Positions 7,408 through 15,067 of a stretch of DNA of 44,455 nt are shown one piece after another; position 1 is the first letter of the stretch, and each line of letters opens with the position of its first letter. The notes under the pieces are model-generated. The model saw nothing but the letters and a program-made list of their open reading frames with translations, was not told where the DNA came from and ran no database searches. The position numbers were made by a program, and so were the translations under genes. Source of the stretch: a virus; the IMG/VR virus record IMGVR_UViG_3300008963_000718, positions 1-44,455 of that record. One strand, 5' to 3'.

Positions 7408-7446
7408 TACGGTGTTCTTTGATAAATATACTTAAAGAACACCGTA
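7408..7446 (+). promoter_or_regulatory. Perfect 13-bp palindrome holding a GATAAATA late motif in its loop
   Basis: The arms TACGGTGTTCTTT (7408-7420) and 7434-7446 are exact reverse complements, separated by 13 nt (7421-7433) that begin with GATAAATA (7421-7428). The AGGAG ribosome-binding site of the fibre gene starts at the last base of the right arm. The palindrome could be a terminator for the upstream genes, an operator around the late promoter, or a 5' hairpin. There is no U tract, which weakens the terminator reading. Confidence 0.6.
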
Positions 7447-7458
7447 GGAGAATTCAAT

Positions 7459-8607
7459 ATGGCTTTGCGTTTAAAGCGAGGAACTAACGCCGAAAGACTT
7501 AATTATACCCCAGAGTTAGGCGAATTAATTTATGTAACAAACTATTCAACTGAAAACGTGTCGCCTTTGTGGGTCGGCGATGGTAGTACTGTTGGCGGTA
7601 ATGAAATTATAAACGGTGGCGGCATTACAGACCTTGTTAATGATACATCTCCTGAACTAGGAGGTAATCTAAATCTTAACAGTTTTGATATTGTAGGTAT
7701 TGGTGATATTGATATAAGCGGTAATATAGATATCACTGGCAATCTTCTTGCAAACACTGTTTCGGCTACTACAGTATCTGGAAATTTTAGTGGTGATTTA
7801 ACTGGATCTGTATTTGGTGACGATAGCACTACAATCATTGACGGGATCAATAATTCGATTAATACAAATCAAATATTAGGTACAGGATTGCTTAGAGTTG
7901 ATAACGGAAGTGGAATATTAATAAACGACGTTAACGATTTTGCAACACTTGCTGTTCGTCGTGAGGATAACATTGATATAAGTGACCCAGGCACTATAGT
8001 TGCATACGGTACATTACGTTTTGAAAGGGATGATATTAATGGATTAGGCACAGGTGTGTATATACAAGGCGGAAGTGACGGGTTTAAAGTATTCACTCTT
8101 CCTGATGGTTCGTCATTTAATTTGCTTAATTCAATACATTTAGATATGAACGGAAATTTAGGTGTAGGAAAAACTCCTACAACTAAACTAGATATAGACG
8201 GAAATGCTGCCATTTCAGGTAGCTTAGAAGCAGATGCAATTCTACTAAGCGGTAGTACCATTGATACCAGCGATAGCAGTGCAATAAATGTTGTTCCTGC
8301 TACAACCTTTAACAGTGACGTTACAGTGGAAAATAATTTAACTGTAAACAATACTCTCACTGTAGACACATTAGCAGTTACCAATTTCCAAACAGCCGGC
8401 AACGGAACTCCGGAATTAGAATCAGATACTGATATTTTATTAACAGCAGGAACAAGAGTAGAAGTCACTCAAAGTCCTTTAGCAATGGCCAGTTTTACAA
8501 CTACAGAAAGAAATGCACTAACACCTCAAAACGGCGATGTAATTTACAATACTACAGATAGCAAATTCCAAGGTTATGCCGGCGGCATTTGGGTTAATTT
8601 ACACTAA
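7459..8607 (+). CDS. Tail-fibre-like protein with Mtd_N-type N-terminus
   Basis: 382 aa. The N-terminus (LRLKRGTNAERLNYTPELGELIYVT...LWVGDGSTVGG) matches the Mtd_N-like module of phage fibres, thought to attach to or fold near the base. The middle is a repetitive beta-rich stalk (GIGDIDISGNIDITGNL, SGDLTGSVFGD). The C-terminus, RNALTPQNGDVIYNTTD then KFQGYAGGIWVNLH, is shared with the fibre gene at 33980-35149. This suggests a common trimerisation or tip module. It is preceded by a late-type motif in a palindrome and a good AGGAG site. The protease gene follows 9 nt after the stop, so the two are probably expressed together. Receptor binding is inferred. Confidence 0.75.
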   Translation: MALRLKRGTNAERLNYTPELGELIYVTNYSTENVSPLWVGDGSTVGGNEIINGGGITDLVNDTSPELGGNLNLNSFDIVGIGDIDISGNIDITGNLLANTVSATTVSGNFSGDLTGSVFGDDSTTIIDGINNSINTNQILGTGLLRVDNGSGILINDVNDFATLAVRREDNIDISDPGTIVAYGTLRFERDDINGLGTGVYIQGGSDGFKVFTLPDGSSFNLLNSIHLDMNGNLGVGKTPTTKLDIDGNAAISGSLEADAILLSGSTIDTSDSSAINVVPATTFNSDVTVENNLTVNNTLTVDTLAVTNFQTAGNGTPELESDTDILLTAGTRVEVTQSPLAMASFTTTERNALTPQNGDVIYNTTDSKFQGYAGGIWVNLH

Positions 8608-8616
8608 GGACAATCA

Positions 8617-10677
8617 ATGAGTGAAAAGTATTACCAATTAGGAACATATACTGCTGAGCAATGGTGTCAAATACACCGCGAACTAATAGCAGATGAAGGT
8701 GCTGGTGCAATACCTGATAGATGTGTAAATTGTGTCGACGACAAGCCGCATAGTTCCACAAGAGGTATATTTTTACTCACTGACGAAGAAGTAGCAGCAT
8801 TAAAAACCGATCCAAGAATTTCTTGGATAAACATTGATTATACCAGTTATCCAGAAACTTACAAACCAGATCCAGAAGATCTTCAAGCTAGTAGTGCTGA
8901 ATTACTAACTAGATGGCAAGGAAATGTTAAAGTTTATAGAGAATTTGAAACTAGCAATACATTACCGATAACTCCAGATAATACAGACGAAAATCGAACA
9001 GGATACCAATTGCTTCGACCTATGCAAAAGTTAGATCCATGGGTAAACAATAGTCAAGCAGCCAATTTTGTAATCGACAGTAATATACAACAATTCGGAG
9101 ATGCTAGAGATGTTGACGTTATTGTTGCCGACGATGGCGGAGGCTGGATTGGTCATCCTGAATTCCAGAACAATACAACAGGGTCTAAACCAAAAGATTA
9201 TGTTGGCGGAAATGTCTTGCCTGGCAATGGTACTTGTGACGTATTAGATTTAGTTCTTGATGCACCTTACTATTTAGATCCTGAGTACTTTGATGCTGAT
9301 CCTGAAAATCGATTAATTACTCGGTGGGACGGTACTATTGTACCTGATGAAACTGAAGCAAGAAATTGGTGGGCTAGTACAACTAATCGTAGTAATACCT
9401 TTAATGTTGCTCACGCAAATGTTGGCACTGTAACTATAACAAACTTATACACTAGAGCATTTTGTAATGGAAGCAACACTGCACAAAGCAGCGTAGGCAC
9501 GCACTGTACGCCCTGTATGGCGCTTACATATGGTAGAACACAAGGTTGGGCCTACAATTCTAACAAGTGGGTTTTAAACCTATATGGTACAAATGGCAGT
9601 GATGTCGAACCTGGATTCGACTTACAAAAAATATTTCATAATACGAAACCTGTAAATCCAAAGTATGGATCAAAAGATCCTACAGTTAGCAGCAACAGTT
9701 GGGGATATAGATCCAGCAAAGGCACAACAAACGGTTTCTATCACTTTCGAGAAGATGCTCCTGTACAATACGGTGGTACTACTGCGGAACCTGCATTTAT
9801 TAGTCACATGGGAGCAACAGGTGATCTCGGTCGTTGGAAAAGTGAATTTAAACCTAACTCTCTAGTAACAGCACTAGACGAACTTTGTGACGCAGGAGTA
9901 ATATTTGTTGTAGCAGCTGGCAACAGTAATCAAAAACAAGTAAAATGGAATCATCCTGATTACAACAATTACATCAGTGCTACCAGTGATCAGGCATTAG
10001 AAGATACCACTTATTTTGACATAGGCATTCCTGTATACGGAACTACAAATAGAAGAGGTTTTCCTCAAATGGGCGGTAAGGTTGTCTTAAATTCAGGAAC
10101 TGGCGAAATAGAGCACAAGGCAATCAACATTGGGGCGTTAGACGATGATTTGGCCGCCGGTGGCCTAGAAAGAAAAGTAAACTACAGTGATCGCGGAAAT
10201 GATATTGATTTTTATATGCCTGCAGACGGCACTTTGGCAGCCAATAGAGGATACACCAGTGAAGGACCTTATCCAGATACATACCCAGGTTTCACAGCAG
10301 ATAGCGGAAGTGGAGCAGGTGTTCCTGAGGACTGTGCTTTTGGAGGCACCAGCGCAGCTTGCCCGGTAGCAGCAGGATTTATTGCTTGTTTAATAGGTTT
10401 AAATAGAAACTGGACTTATAAAGAAGTTCGTGATTACATTCAGAGTTTGGATATACAAGAATCTAATGAATTCTATTATGGAACTGAAAGTGCTAGTGCA
10501 AATGATAGTAATTGGTTAGATTATAACAGTTTAGAAGGCGGGGAAGCAAAAGTAGGTTATCAAGATTTAACCAAAATCTCTCAATCTACTTTTCCTATAC
10601 GTAAAGCTAATATAGGTAATGGTCTAAATTTAAATAATCTAAAAATTAATTATAAAAATAAGTTTGACAGAGGGTAG
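8617..10677 (+). CDS. Subtilisin-like serine protease (peptidase S8 family)
   Basis: 686 aa. The catalytic set can be read in order: Asp172/173 in VIVADDGGGWIGHPEF, His296 in SSVGTHCTPCM, the oxyanion Asn436 in VVAAGNSN, and Ser579 in FGGTSAACPVAAGFIA. Residues about 50-75 (GIFLLTDEEVAALKTDPRIS) resemble an I9-type propeptide that would keep the enzyme inactive until cleaved. The early N-terminal part has paired cysteines (Cys36, Cys39), and no signal peptide is evident. An AAGGA site is followed by ATG. Location directly behind a fibre gene suggests a virion-associated or lysis-stage protease, perhaps acting on host surface proteins or maturing fibres. It is the last gene of the plus-strand structural run. 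The family call is firm and the role is inferred. Confidence 0.85.
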   Translation: MSEKYYQLGTYTAEQWCQIHRELIADEGAGAIPDRCVNCVDDKPHSSTRGIFLLTDEEVAALKTDPRISWINIDYTSYPETYKPDPEDLQASSAELLTRWQGNVKVYREFETSNTLPITPDNTDENRTGYQLLRPMQKLDPWVNNSQAANFVIDSNIQQFGDARDVDVIVADDGGGWIGHPEFQNNTTGSKPKDYVGGNVLPGNGTCDVLDLVLDAPYYLDPEYFDADPENRLITRWDGTIVPDETEARNWWASTTNRSNTFNVAHANVGTVTITNLYTRAFCNGSNTAQSSVGTHCTPCMALTYGRTQGWAYNSNKWVLNLYGTNGSDVEPGFDLQKIFHNTKPVNPKYGSKDPTVSSNSWGYRSSKGTTNGFYHFREDAPVQYGGTTAEPAFISHMGATGDLGRWKSEFKPNSLVTALDELCDAGVIFVVAAGNSNQKQVKWNHPDYNNYISATSDQALEDTTYFDIGIPVYGTTNRRGFPQMGGKVVLNSGTGEIEHKAINIGALDDDLAAGGLERKVNYSDRGNDIDFYMPADGTLAANRGYTSEGPYPDTYPGFTADSGSGAGVPEDCAFGGTSAACPVAAGFIACLIGLNRNWTYKEVRDYIQSLDIQESNEFYYGTESASANDSNWLDYNSLEGGEAKVGYQDLTKISQSTFPIRKANIGNGLNLNNLKINYKNKFDRG

Positions 10678-10691
10678 TTTAAATTTTAAAA

Positions 10692-11366
10692 ATGACTGAT
10701 CAATTTTATAGTACAATATACGAACTCGATATTCCTTTTACTGTATTAAATAAATTAAGAGATCTTTCGTCTAACGGTCAAAAAACATTTTTAAAAGATC
10801 TTTCGATCATTGAAGAACAAGAAAAAATAAAAACTATTTTAAATGATTTTATTGACATTAGTAGTTTTCATTATGCAAATTTATTCAATCATCGAACTCC
10901 ATTTACAATTCACAGTGATATAAGTAATAAAAAGAAATCGATACTTTTAATTCCTATAGATGCTAGCATAGATCAAAAATTTATTGTGTTTGATCAAATT
11001 GTCAAATCAGATACAGAAGTGTCGTGGATTTATGATATCTTCGATGACAAAACTGATGAAGAATTAAAAGAAATGTATTACGAATCGGCCTTAAAAACTA
11101 GACCTTGTGATACAGAATGTGTTAAGGGATGCACTCAGTTGCCAATAAGTAACCAATTATATCAATATCTTCCGTTTTCTCGAGATTTATATTATGGACT
11201 ATCTGGATTTGTTTGGGACTATACCCCTGGAAAAGCACTACTTTTTCCTGCTAATCAAATCCATGCAACCGGAAAAATGAAATCTAGCAAAATAGGATGC
11301 ACTGTTCAGTTTAAGAATTCAACAAACAATCTTGAGACGTTAACATCAAAACGCATCCTATCTTAA
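10692..11366 (+). CDS. Fe(II)/2-oxoglutarate-type oxygenase-like protein (plus-strand copy)
   Basis: 224 aa. Candidate iron ligands are His74-x-Asp76 in FTIHSDIS and His191 in NQIHATGKMKSSKIG. The basic cluster after the second His could bind 2-oxoglutarate. Shared segments with the converging minus-strand gene include KFIVFDQ, YYGLSG/YFGLSG, the VKG motif, P-G-K-A/G-L-F, and KIGC, so the two are paralogues. It is the only plus-strand gene of the first accessory block and overlaps its paralogue tail-to-tail by 56 nt. No ribosome-binding site or good promoter is visible, so it may rely on readthrough from the protease gene 14 nt upstream. The substrate is unknown. Confidence 0.62.
   Translation: MTDQFYSTIYELDIPFTVLNKLRDLSSNGQKTFLKDLSIIEEQEKIKTILNDFIDISSFHYANLFNHRTPFTIHSDISNKKKSILLIPIDASIDQKFIVFDQIVKSDTEVSWIYDIFDDKTDEELKEMYYESALKTRPCDTECVKGCTQLPISNQLYQYLPFSRDLYYGLSGFVWDYTPGKALLFPANQIHATGKMKSSKIGCTVQFKNSTNNLETLTSKRILS
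11290..11364. repeat. Inverted repeat joining two convergent paralogous gene ends
   Basis: AAAATAGGATGC (11290-11301) and the complement of 11353-11364 (AAGATAGGATGC on the minus strand) match at 11 of 12 positions. Each arm encodes the same KIGC residues in its own gene, so the repeat follows from paralogy. It could also form a stem near both gene ends. Confidence 0.6.
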
Positions 11367-11985
11367 ATTTTGTTTGTTTTGCAGTACCGTGTAATTGACT
11401 ACTTTTAAAAATAAGGCCCTTTCCTGGAAGTTGTGTCCAAGTTCTTCCACTTAGACCAAAATAGAATTCTTTTTCAAATGGTAAATCCTCTTCAATATTA
11501 CTATTAACTGGGAAATTAGTTAAACCTTTAACTCCTTTGGTATCATATGGCCTTTTACCTTCGTAACAAATACTTTCAATATGATCGTTATCATTATTGC
11601 TTTTCACTAAATCATTATCTGTTAAAGGTTGATGTCTTTTTTGTTTAACATTCTTAAATTGCCATTCACAGCCGCATTTGTCAAATGTTTGATCAAAAAC
11701 TATAAATTTTTGTGTTTTATCTTCGGTCCAAACTGGCACGTTTAAATTATAAACTGCATCTGATTTATATCTATCAACATGTAATGGTATAGTTTCATCG
11801 TGTGCGTAAATATACGCAGTGCTAACTTTATCTATATCTAAAAAACTTTTAAAAGAATTTTCTAAAAGTTCGTTAGTAACTTTGGTATAAAACGGAAAAT
11901 TTCCTAATTTTCTATTACCTAAATTTTTTAACACGTGGTTATATAAATTTTTAATTGTTGTCATTGGTATATCTATTTCTATCAT
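11311..11985 (-). CDS. Fe(II)/2-oxoglutarate-type oxygenase-like protein (minus-strand copy)
   Basis: 224 aa, exactly the length of its convergent paralogue at 10692-11366. The facial-triad candidates are His69-x-Asp71 in IPLHVDRYKSD and His199 in SSQLHGTAKQTKFKIG. Residues KFIVFDQTFDKCGCEW follow the core. The start ATG overlaps the stop of the gene upstream (ATGA), so it is the last member of the minus-strand operon. Enzymes of this fold hydroxylate, halogenate or desaturate small molecules and proteins. The substrate cannot be told from sequence. Being the operon's last gene, it may owe its transcription stop to the convergent region. Confidence 0.65.
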   Translation of the reverse strand: MIEIDIPMTTIKNLYNHVLKNLGNRKLGNFPFYTKVTNELLENSFKSFLDIDKVSTAYIYAHDETIPLHVDRYKSDAVYNLNVPVWTEDKTQKFIVFDQTFDKCGCEWQFKNVKQKRHQPLTDNDLVKSNNDNDHIESICYEGKRPYDTKGVKGLTNFPVNSNIEEDLPFEKEFYFGLSGRTWTQLPGKGLIFKSSQLHGTAKQTKFKIGCVLMLTSQDCLLNS

Positions 11986-12593
11986 AAGCCTTCAATATCC
12001 TTTTGACCGTCTAAACTAAACATTAACGCAATTCTAGGTTGATCGCTCATGTTTACTACTGCATGAGGATAGCCAATATTCAAAAAATAAGCATTACCGT
12101 CATCTAAATTATAAGCTTCTAACTTGTTGTTTCGTTTAAATAAATTTACAACATTGTTACCTCCATAGATAGGACAAACACATCTCACTGCATAGCTAAC
12201 ATCATAATCTACATGGAAAGGGATCATTTTTCCAGGTGCAAGCTTAGTTATTCTTATTCTACTGGCTGGCGATTTACATTGTTCAACGATACTTTGTATA
12301 TAACTATTTTTATAATCTTCTGTAGGAATATTATATAAATGCTCTTCTCTACGTTTCAATCTTTCTTTAATACTAGTTGTATACGGAAGTATTTTACTTG
12401 GTTCTGTTAAGTTAATTTGTTCAAAATTATCATAAACATCTTTTACTAAATCCATATGATTATCGCATAACATTGGATTAGCTGTTTGAACATCTACAAA
12501 TTTTTGTGCTAATTTATCTGCCTCTGAACGAAGTTTACTTAAATTAATATTTAAATTTAAATTTGCAATAGTAGGAAGATCTTGTTTTTTCAT
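11982..12593 (-). CDS. Aspartyl/asparaginyl beta-hydroxylase-like 2OG oxygenase
   Basis: 203 aa. His127-x-Asp129 (MIPFHVDYD), His177 (GYPHAVVN) and Arg187 (QPRIALMFSL) give the order HxD...H...R expected for Fe(II) and 2-oxoglutarate binding in the Asp/Asn beta-hydroxylase group. The N-terminal third is helical. It overlaps both neighbours by 4 nt (ATGA), so it is translated as part of a coupled chain. It is one of seven proteins of this broad fold in the block, and the sequences are diverse enough to suggest different substrates. Substrate unknown. Confidence 0.75.
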   Translation of the reverse strand: MKKQDLPTIANLNLNINLSKLRSEADKLAQKFVDVQTANPMLCDNHMDLVKDVYDNFEQINLTEPSKILPYTTSIKERLKRREEHLYNIPTEDYKNSYIQSIVEQCKSPASRIRITKLAPGKMIPFHVDYDVSYAVRCVCPIYGGNNVVNLFKRNNKLEAYNLDDGNAYFLNIGYPHAVVNMSDQPRIALMFSLDGQKDIEGL

Positions 12594-13210
12594 GTTTTAA
12601 CCTTGTCATTAGTATATTCATTAAATGTCTTTTTAATATTGTCTATATTTGGAAAGTACGATTCATAATCGATTAAAGATGAAAGTTTTTTGTATTTTTT
12701 ACTTTTATAATGTATATCTTCGTAATAGATTATTTTTCCTTCGCAATTATTTAGTTTTTCAATAATACTAAAGAATTGTTCTAGACTTTTGTTAAAATCG
12801 TAATCTGTCCAGTTTTTTTCTATATTTTCTTTGTAGGAATTATCATTTAATTTAACAGCAGCAGTTGACCAATTATTAAAATCTTGAAACAAAAAACTTT
12901 TAAACCATTTCCATTTATCTCTTCTTTTTAAGATAATTATTTTATCATTTTTATAAAAGTCTTTAAACCAAGATTCGTAGTAATCACCAAGATAATTAAT
13001 ATGATGTTTAAAGGTATAATTTACGTTTTTATGCTTTTCATCAATTAAAAATTGTATTTTTTCTTCCAACGTAAGATGTTTTAATTGGTTAGGATCAAAA
13101 TATTCTTCAACTCCGATATATTTTACATTGGGTAATACAATATTATATTCATGTATTTTTTCATAAACGTAGGACGATCCTGCCCTAGGTGCACTTAATA
13201 ATATTTTCAT
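12590..13210 (-). CDS. Sulfotransferase-family protein
   Basis: 206 aa from the ATG at 13210. The frame is open 17 codons further, but that extension lies inside the upstream gene and the family begins at MKILLSAPRAGSSYV. That segment matches the 5'-phosphosulfate loop of PAPS-dependent sulfotransferases (PRxGSS/T). A 3'-phosphate-type strand follows at IIILKRRDKWKWFKSF. Such enzymes move a sulfate group from PAPS to a hydroxyl or amine, often on a surface sugar or lipid. The rest is rich in Lys, Asn and Tyr. It overlaps the upstream gene by 26 nt and the downstream gene by 4 nt. The family is fairly clear and the acceptor is unknown. Confidence 0.68.
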   Translation of the reverse strand: MKILLSAPRAGSSYVYEKIHEYNIVLPNVKYIGVEEYFDPNQLKHLTLEEKIQFLIDEKHKNVNYTFKHHINYLGDYYESWFKDFYKNDKIIILKRRDKWKWFKSFLFQDFNNWSTAAVKLNDNSYKENIEKNWTDYDFNKSLEQFFSIIEKLNNCEGKIIYYEDIHYKSKKYKKLSSLIDYESYFPNIDNIKKTFNEYTNDKVKT

Positions 13211-13793
13211 CAAAGTCTCTAATAATATATTTGCTCCGGGGCTGCCAATAATAATCTGCATCGTTTAATCTTATACTGTAAACATATTGCAAGATATTGC
13301 CAGTTTTAAATAAAAAATCTTTTTCTAATTGTAAATTTTGATACCATTCAGTTTTTGTAAATTCTTTAAAGGATTTAACAGTCATTCTTTTTTTTCGTTG
13401 ATATAAAGCATTTATCGACCGATTTCTAATGTCGTGTGTAATATATAATATTTCCAATCCTTTTTTTCTTGCCCAGTTAATTTGTAGATCTGCCATTCTT
13501 AACCCACAATGTGTAAATCTATAATCTTTTAAAATATGATATCTACATACTCTAGCAGCAATATCAGGATCATTAGTATAATGGCTAAGTTCAACAACAC
13601 TTATACTTATTAATTTGTTATCTAAAAAACACATCCATGTTTCATTATTTTGATCATCAGGATTGTAATTACTAGTTGTTGTACTATCATTACCTTCTAA
13701 ACGCGACTGACGTATAAAAGGATATATTAAATCTCTATAATAATCAGGATCTTCGCTGTATTGTTTAATTAAAATGTTTAGAGGTGATGACAT
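13185..13793 (-). CDS. GNAT-like acyltransferase candidate
   Basis: 202 aa. The central part, TWMCFLDNKLISISVVELSH then ARVCRYHILKDYRFTHCGLR, reads like strands 2-4 of a GNAT fold. The segment ILYITHDIRNRSINALYQRKKR resembles the acceptor-side strand/helix that follows the acetyl-CoA site. A canonical QxxGxG/A loop is not clear, so the call is tentative. The plus-strand gene at 35196-35765 has a similar layout (W-x-CFLDNK/LLYYKNQ, R-x-CxL). It overlaps the next upstream gene by 29 nt and the sulfotransferase by 26 nt. It may acylate an amino-sugar or amine made by the cluster. Confidence 0.5.
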   Translation of the reverse strand: MSSPLNILIKQYSEDPDYYRDLIYPFIRQSRLEGNDSTTTSNYNPDDQNNETWMCFLDNKLISISVVELSHYTNDPDIAARVCRYHILKDYRFTHCGLRMADLQINWARKKGLEILYITHDIRNRSINALYQRKKRMTVKSFKEFTKTEWYQNLQLEKDFLFKTGNILQYVYSIRLNDADYYWQPRSKYIIRDFDENIIKCT

Positions 13794-14544
13794 AATCTTT
13801 ATACTTCTGATAACTACGTTCTAATATGTTGTGCCATTTTGTTAGATCATAAACACCGTGTATTACAAGTTGACAACGTTCTTTAAATTCAAATCCTTTA
13901 TCTACACCATGTTCAAAGGTTGCTCCGTCATATGCAAAAGAATTGGTTTCGGGTGGTAGCATAGGATATACTCTTGTTGCTCCACTGTCTTTACTCATAT
14001 AAAAATGTTCATTGCGCCAATCAGTAACTTTACTCCATCTAAAATGTAAATGACTCGGTGCTTGTTTTCTTAAAAGTTTTTCCATCGATTTCTCTTCATC
14101 ATAATGAGGAGGAATCGGCTTAGGAGTTTGTACAAAAAATATTTGATGTATACTTTTAAATGGTAAGTGATTTACATATTCTTTTATGTGTGGAAATTCT
14201 TGCTCGGCCCAGTCAAACCATTTCGGATCCTTTCCTGGCTGTCCACATTCATTAGACTTTAAGAATAATAATGTACCTACATTTTCAGTTTCATAAAAAT
14301 TATTTTGTTTATTTTGATCTTGTCTTATAGCATCAATATGATCTAAATCTACATCTAGATATGGTAAATCTAAAGGAGTCCATACCATATCTCTATAACC
14401 GTTATATTCATCATGCAAACTCAAATCGTTCCAGCCAGGTCTATCAGGTCCTGGATTTCCCGGGTCGTTATTTAAGTATTGTCTGATCGGTATTCCGTTT
14501 TCGTCGTATTCTAAATCGTATTTTTTTATTCTATAATTCAACAT
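13765..14544 (-). CDS. 2OG oxygenase-like (Asp/Asn hydroxylase-type) protein
   Basis: 259 aa from ATG 14544, with a TTG one codon earlier as an alternative. His147-x-Asp149 (KPIPPHYDEE), His212 (ATFEHGVDKG) and Arg223 (KERCQLVIHGVYD) fit the HxD...H...R pattern of Fe(II)/2-oxoglutarate oxygenases. The first 60 residues are rich in Asp, Pro and Tyr (DPGNPGPDRPGWNDLS) and look like a separate extension. The gene overlaps the methyltransferase by 14 nt and the GNAT-like gene by 29 nt. The distinct N-terminus sets it apart from the other oxygenases here. Substrate unknown. Confidence 0.68.
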   Translation of the reverse strand: MLNYRIKKYDLEYDENGIPIRQYLNNDPGNPGPDRPGWNDLSLHDEYNGYRDMVWTPLDLPYLDVDLDHIDAIRQDQNKQNNFYETENVGTLLFLKSNECGQPGKDPKWFDWAEQEFPHIKEYVNHLPFKSIHQIFFVQTPKPIPPHYDEEKSMEKLLRKQAPSHLHFRWSKVTDWRNEHFYMSKDSGATRVYPMLPPETNSFAYDGATFEHGVDKGFEFKERCQLVIHGVYDLTKWHNILERSYQKYKDYVITSKHFN

Positions 14545-15067
14545 CAATTATTGTCCTATGCCCTACTGGTATATTTAAATTAAATTCATATTTAACATTT
14601 TTATATTGATTAAAATAATTAATATCTATATACGGTAATTCTTCTTTATTATTTCTATTTACTTCATGCACTATAGCACGTTTAGGTTTATAAAAATTAC
14701 AAATACGTTCAAACATATCAATAGGATTTTTGTCATATATCAAAACACTTCCGAAAATAATAATATCACAAATAACAAATTTTAAATCGTTCCAATTTCT
14801 AAGTTCAAATAAATGGTCAGGATATTGTTTTTTAGCAAATTCTATGGGTTCATAGCTAGTATCAAACCCGTAATAATTGTATTTATAGTGGTATAAATAT
14901 TTATTAATTTCTCCGGTTCTGCACCCAACATCAACAATATGTTTGCAACTATGTTTTTTTACAATTTCGGCTTGTGTTTTATATAAAACACTAGCTTCGT
15001 AACTATCTAAATAGCTCATATCATTAATAGTGTAGCTCTTCCGTAACTTCGACGTGTTTATAATCAC
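14531..15067 (-). CDS. Class I SAM-dependent methyltransferase
   Basis: 178 aa. The SAM-binding motif I is HIVDVGCRTGEINKYL, followed by the acidic strand-2 end YYGFDTSYEPIEFAKKQYP and the motif IV-like strand FVICDIIIFGSVLIYDKNP. The length is short, covering the Rossmann core with little cap. A GTG at 15067 has GGAG 8 nt upstream but overlaps the dioxygenase gene by 44 nt. An ATG at 15019 (162 aa) avoids the overlap but has no good site. I keep the GTG on the strength of the ribosome-binding site. The group methylated (O, N or C) cannot be told. Confidence 0.72.
   Translation of the reverse strand: MIINTSKLRKSYTINDMSYLDSYEASVLYKTQAEIVKKHSCKHIVDVGCRTGEINKYLYHYKYNYYGFDTSYEPIEFAKKQYPDHLFELRNWNDLKFVICDIIIFGSVLIYDKNPIDMFERICNFYKPKRAIVHEVNRNNKEELPYIDINYFNQYKNVKYEFNLNIPVGHRTIIDVEL

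Noticed and set aside
7869-8468. 199-codon minus-strand frame within the first fibre gene
   Set aside because: Composition follows the repetitive plus-strand stalk and no promoter or ribosome site precedes it.
10655-10692. Possible promoter (TTGACA near 10664) before the plus-strand oxygenase
   Set aside because: No acceptable -10 box lies 16-18 nt downstream; the best fit overlaps the start codon.
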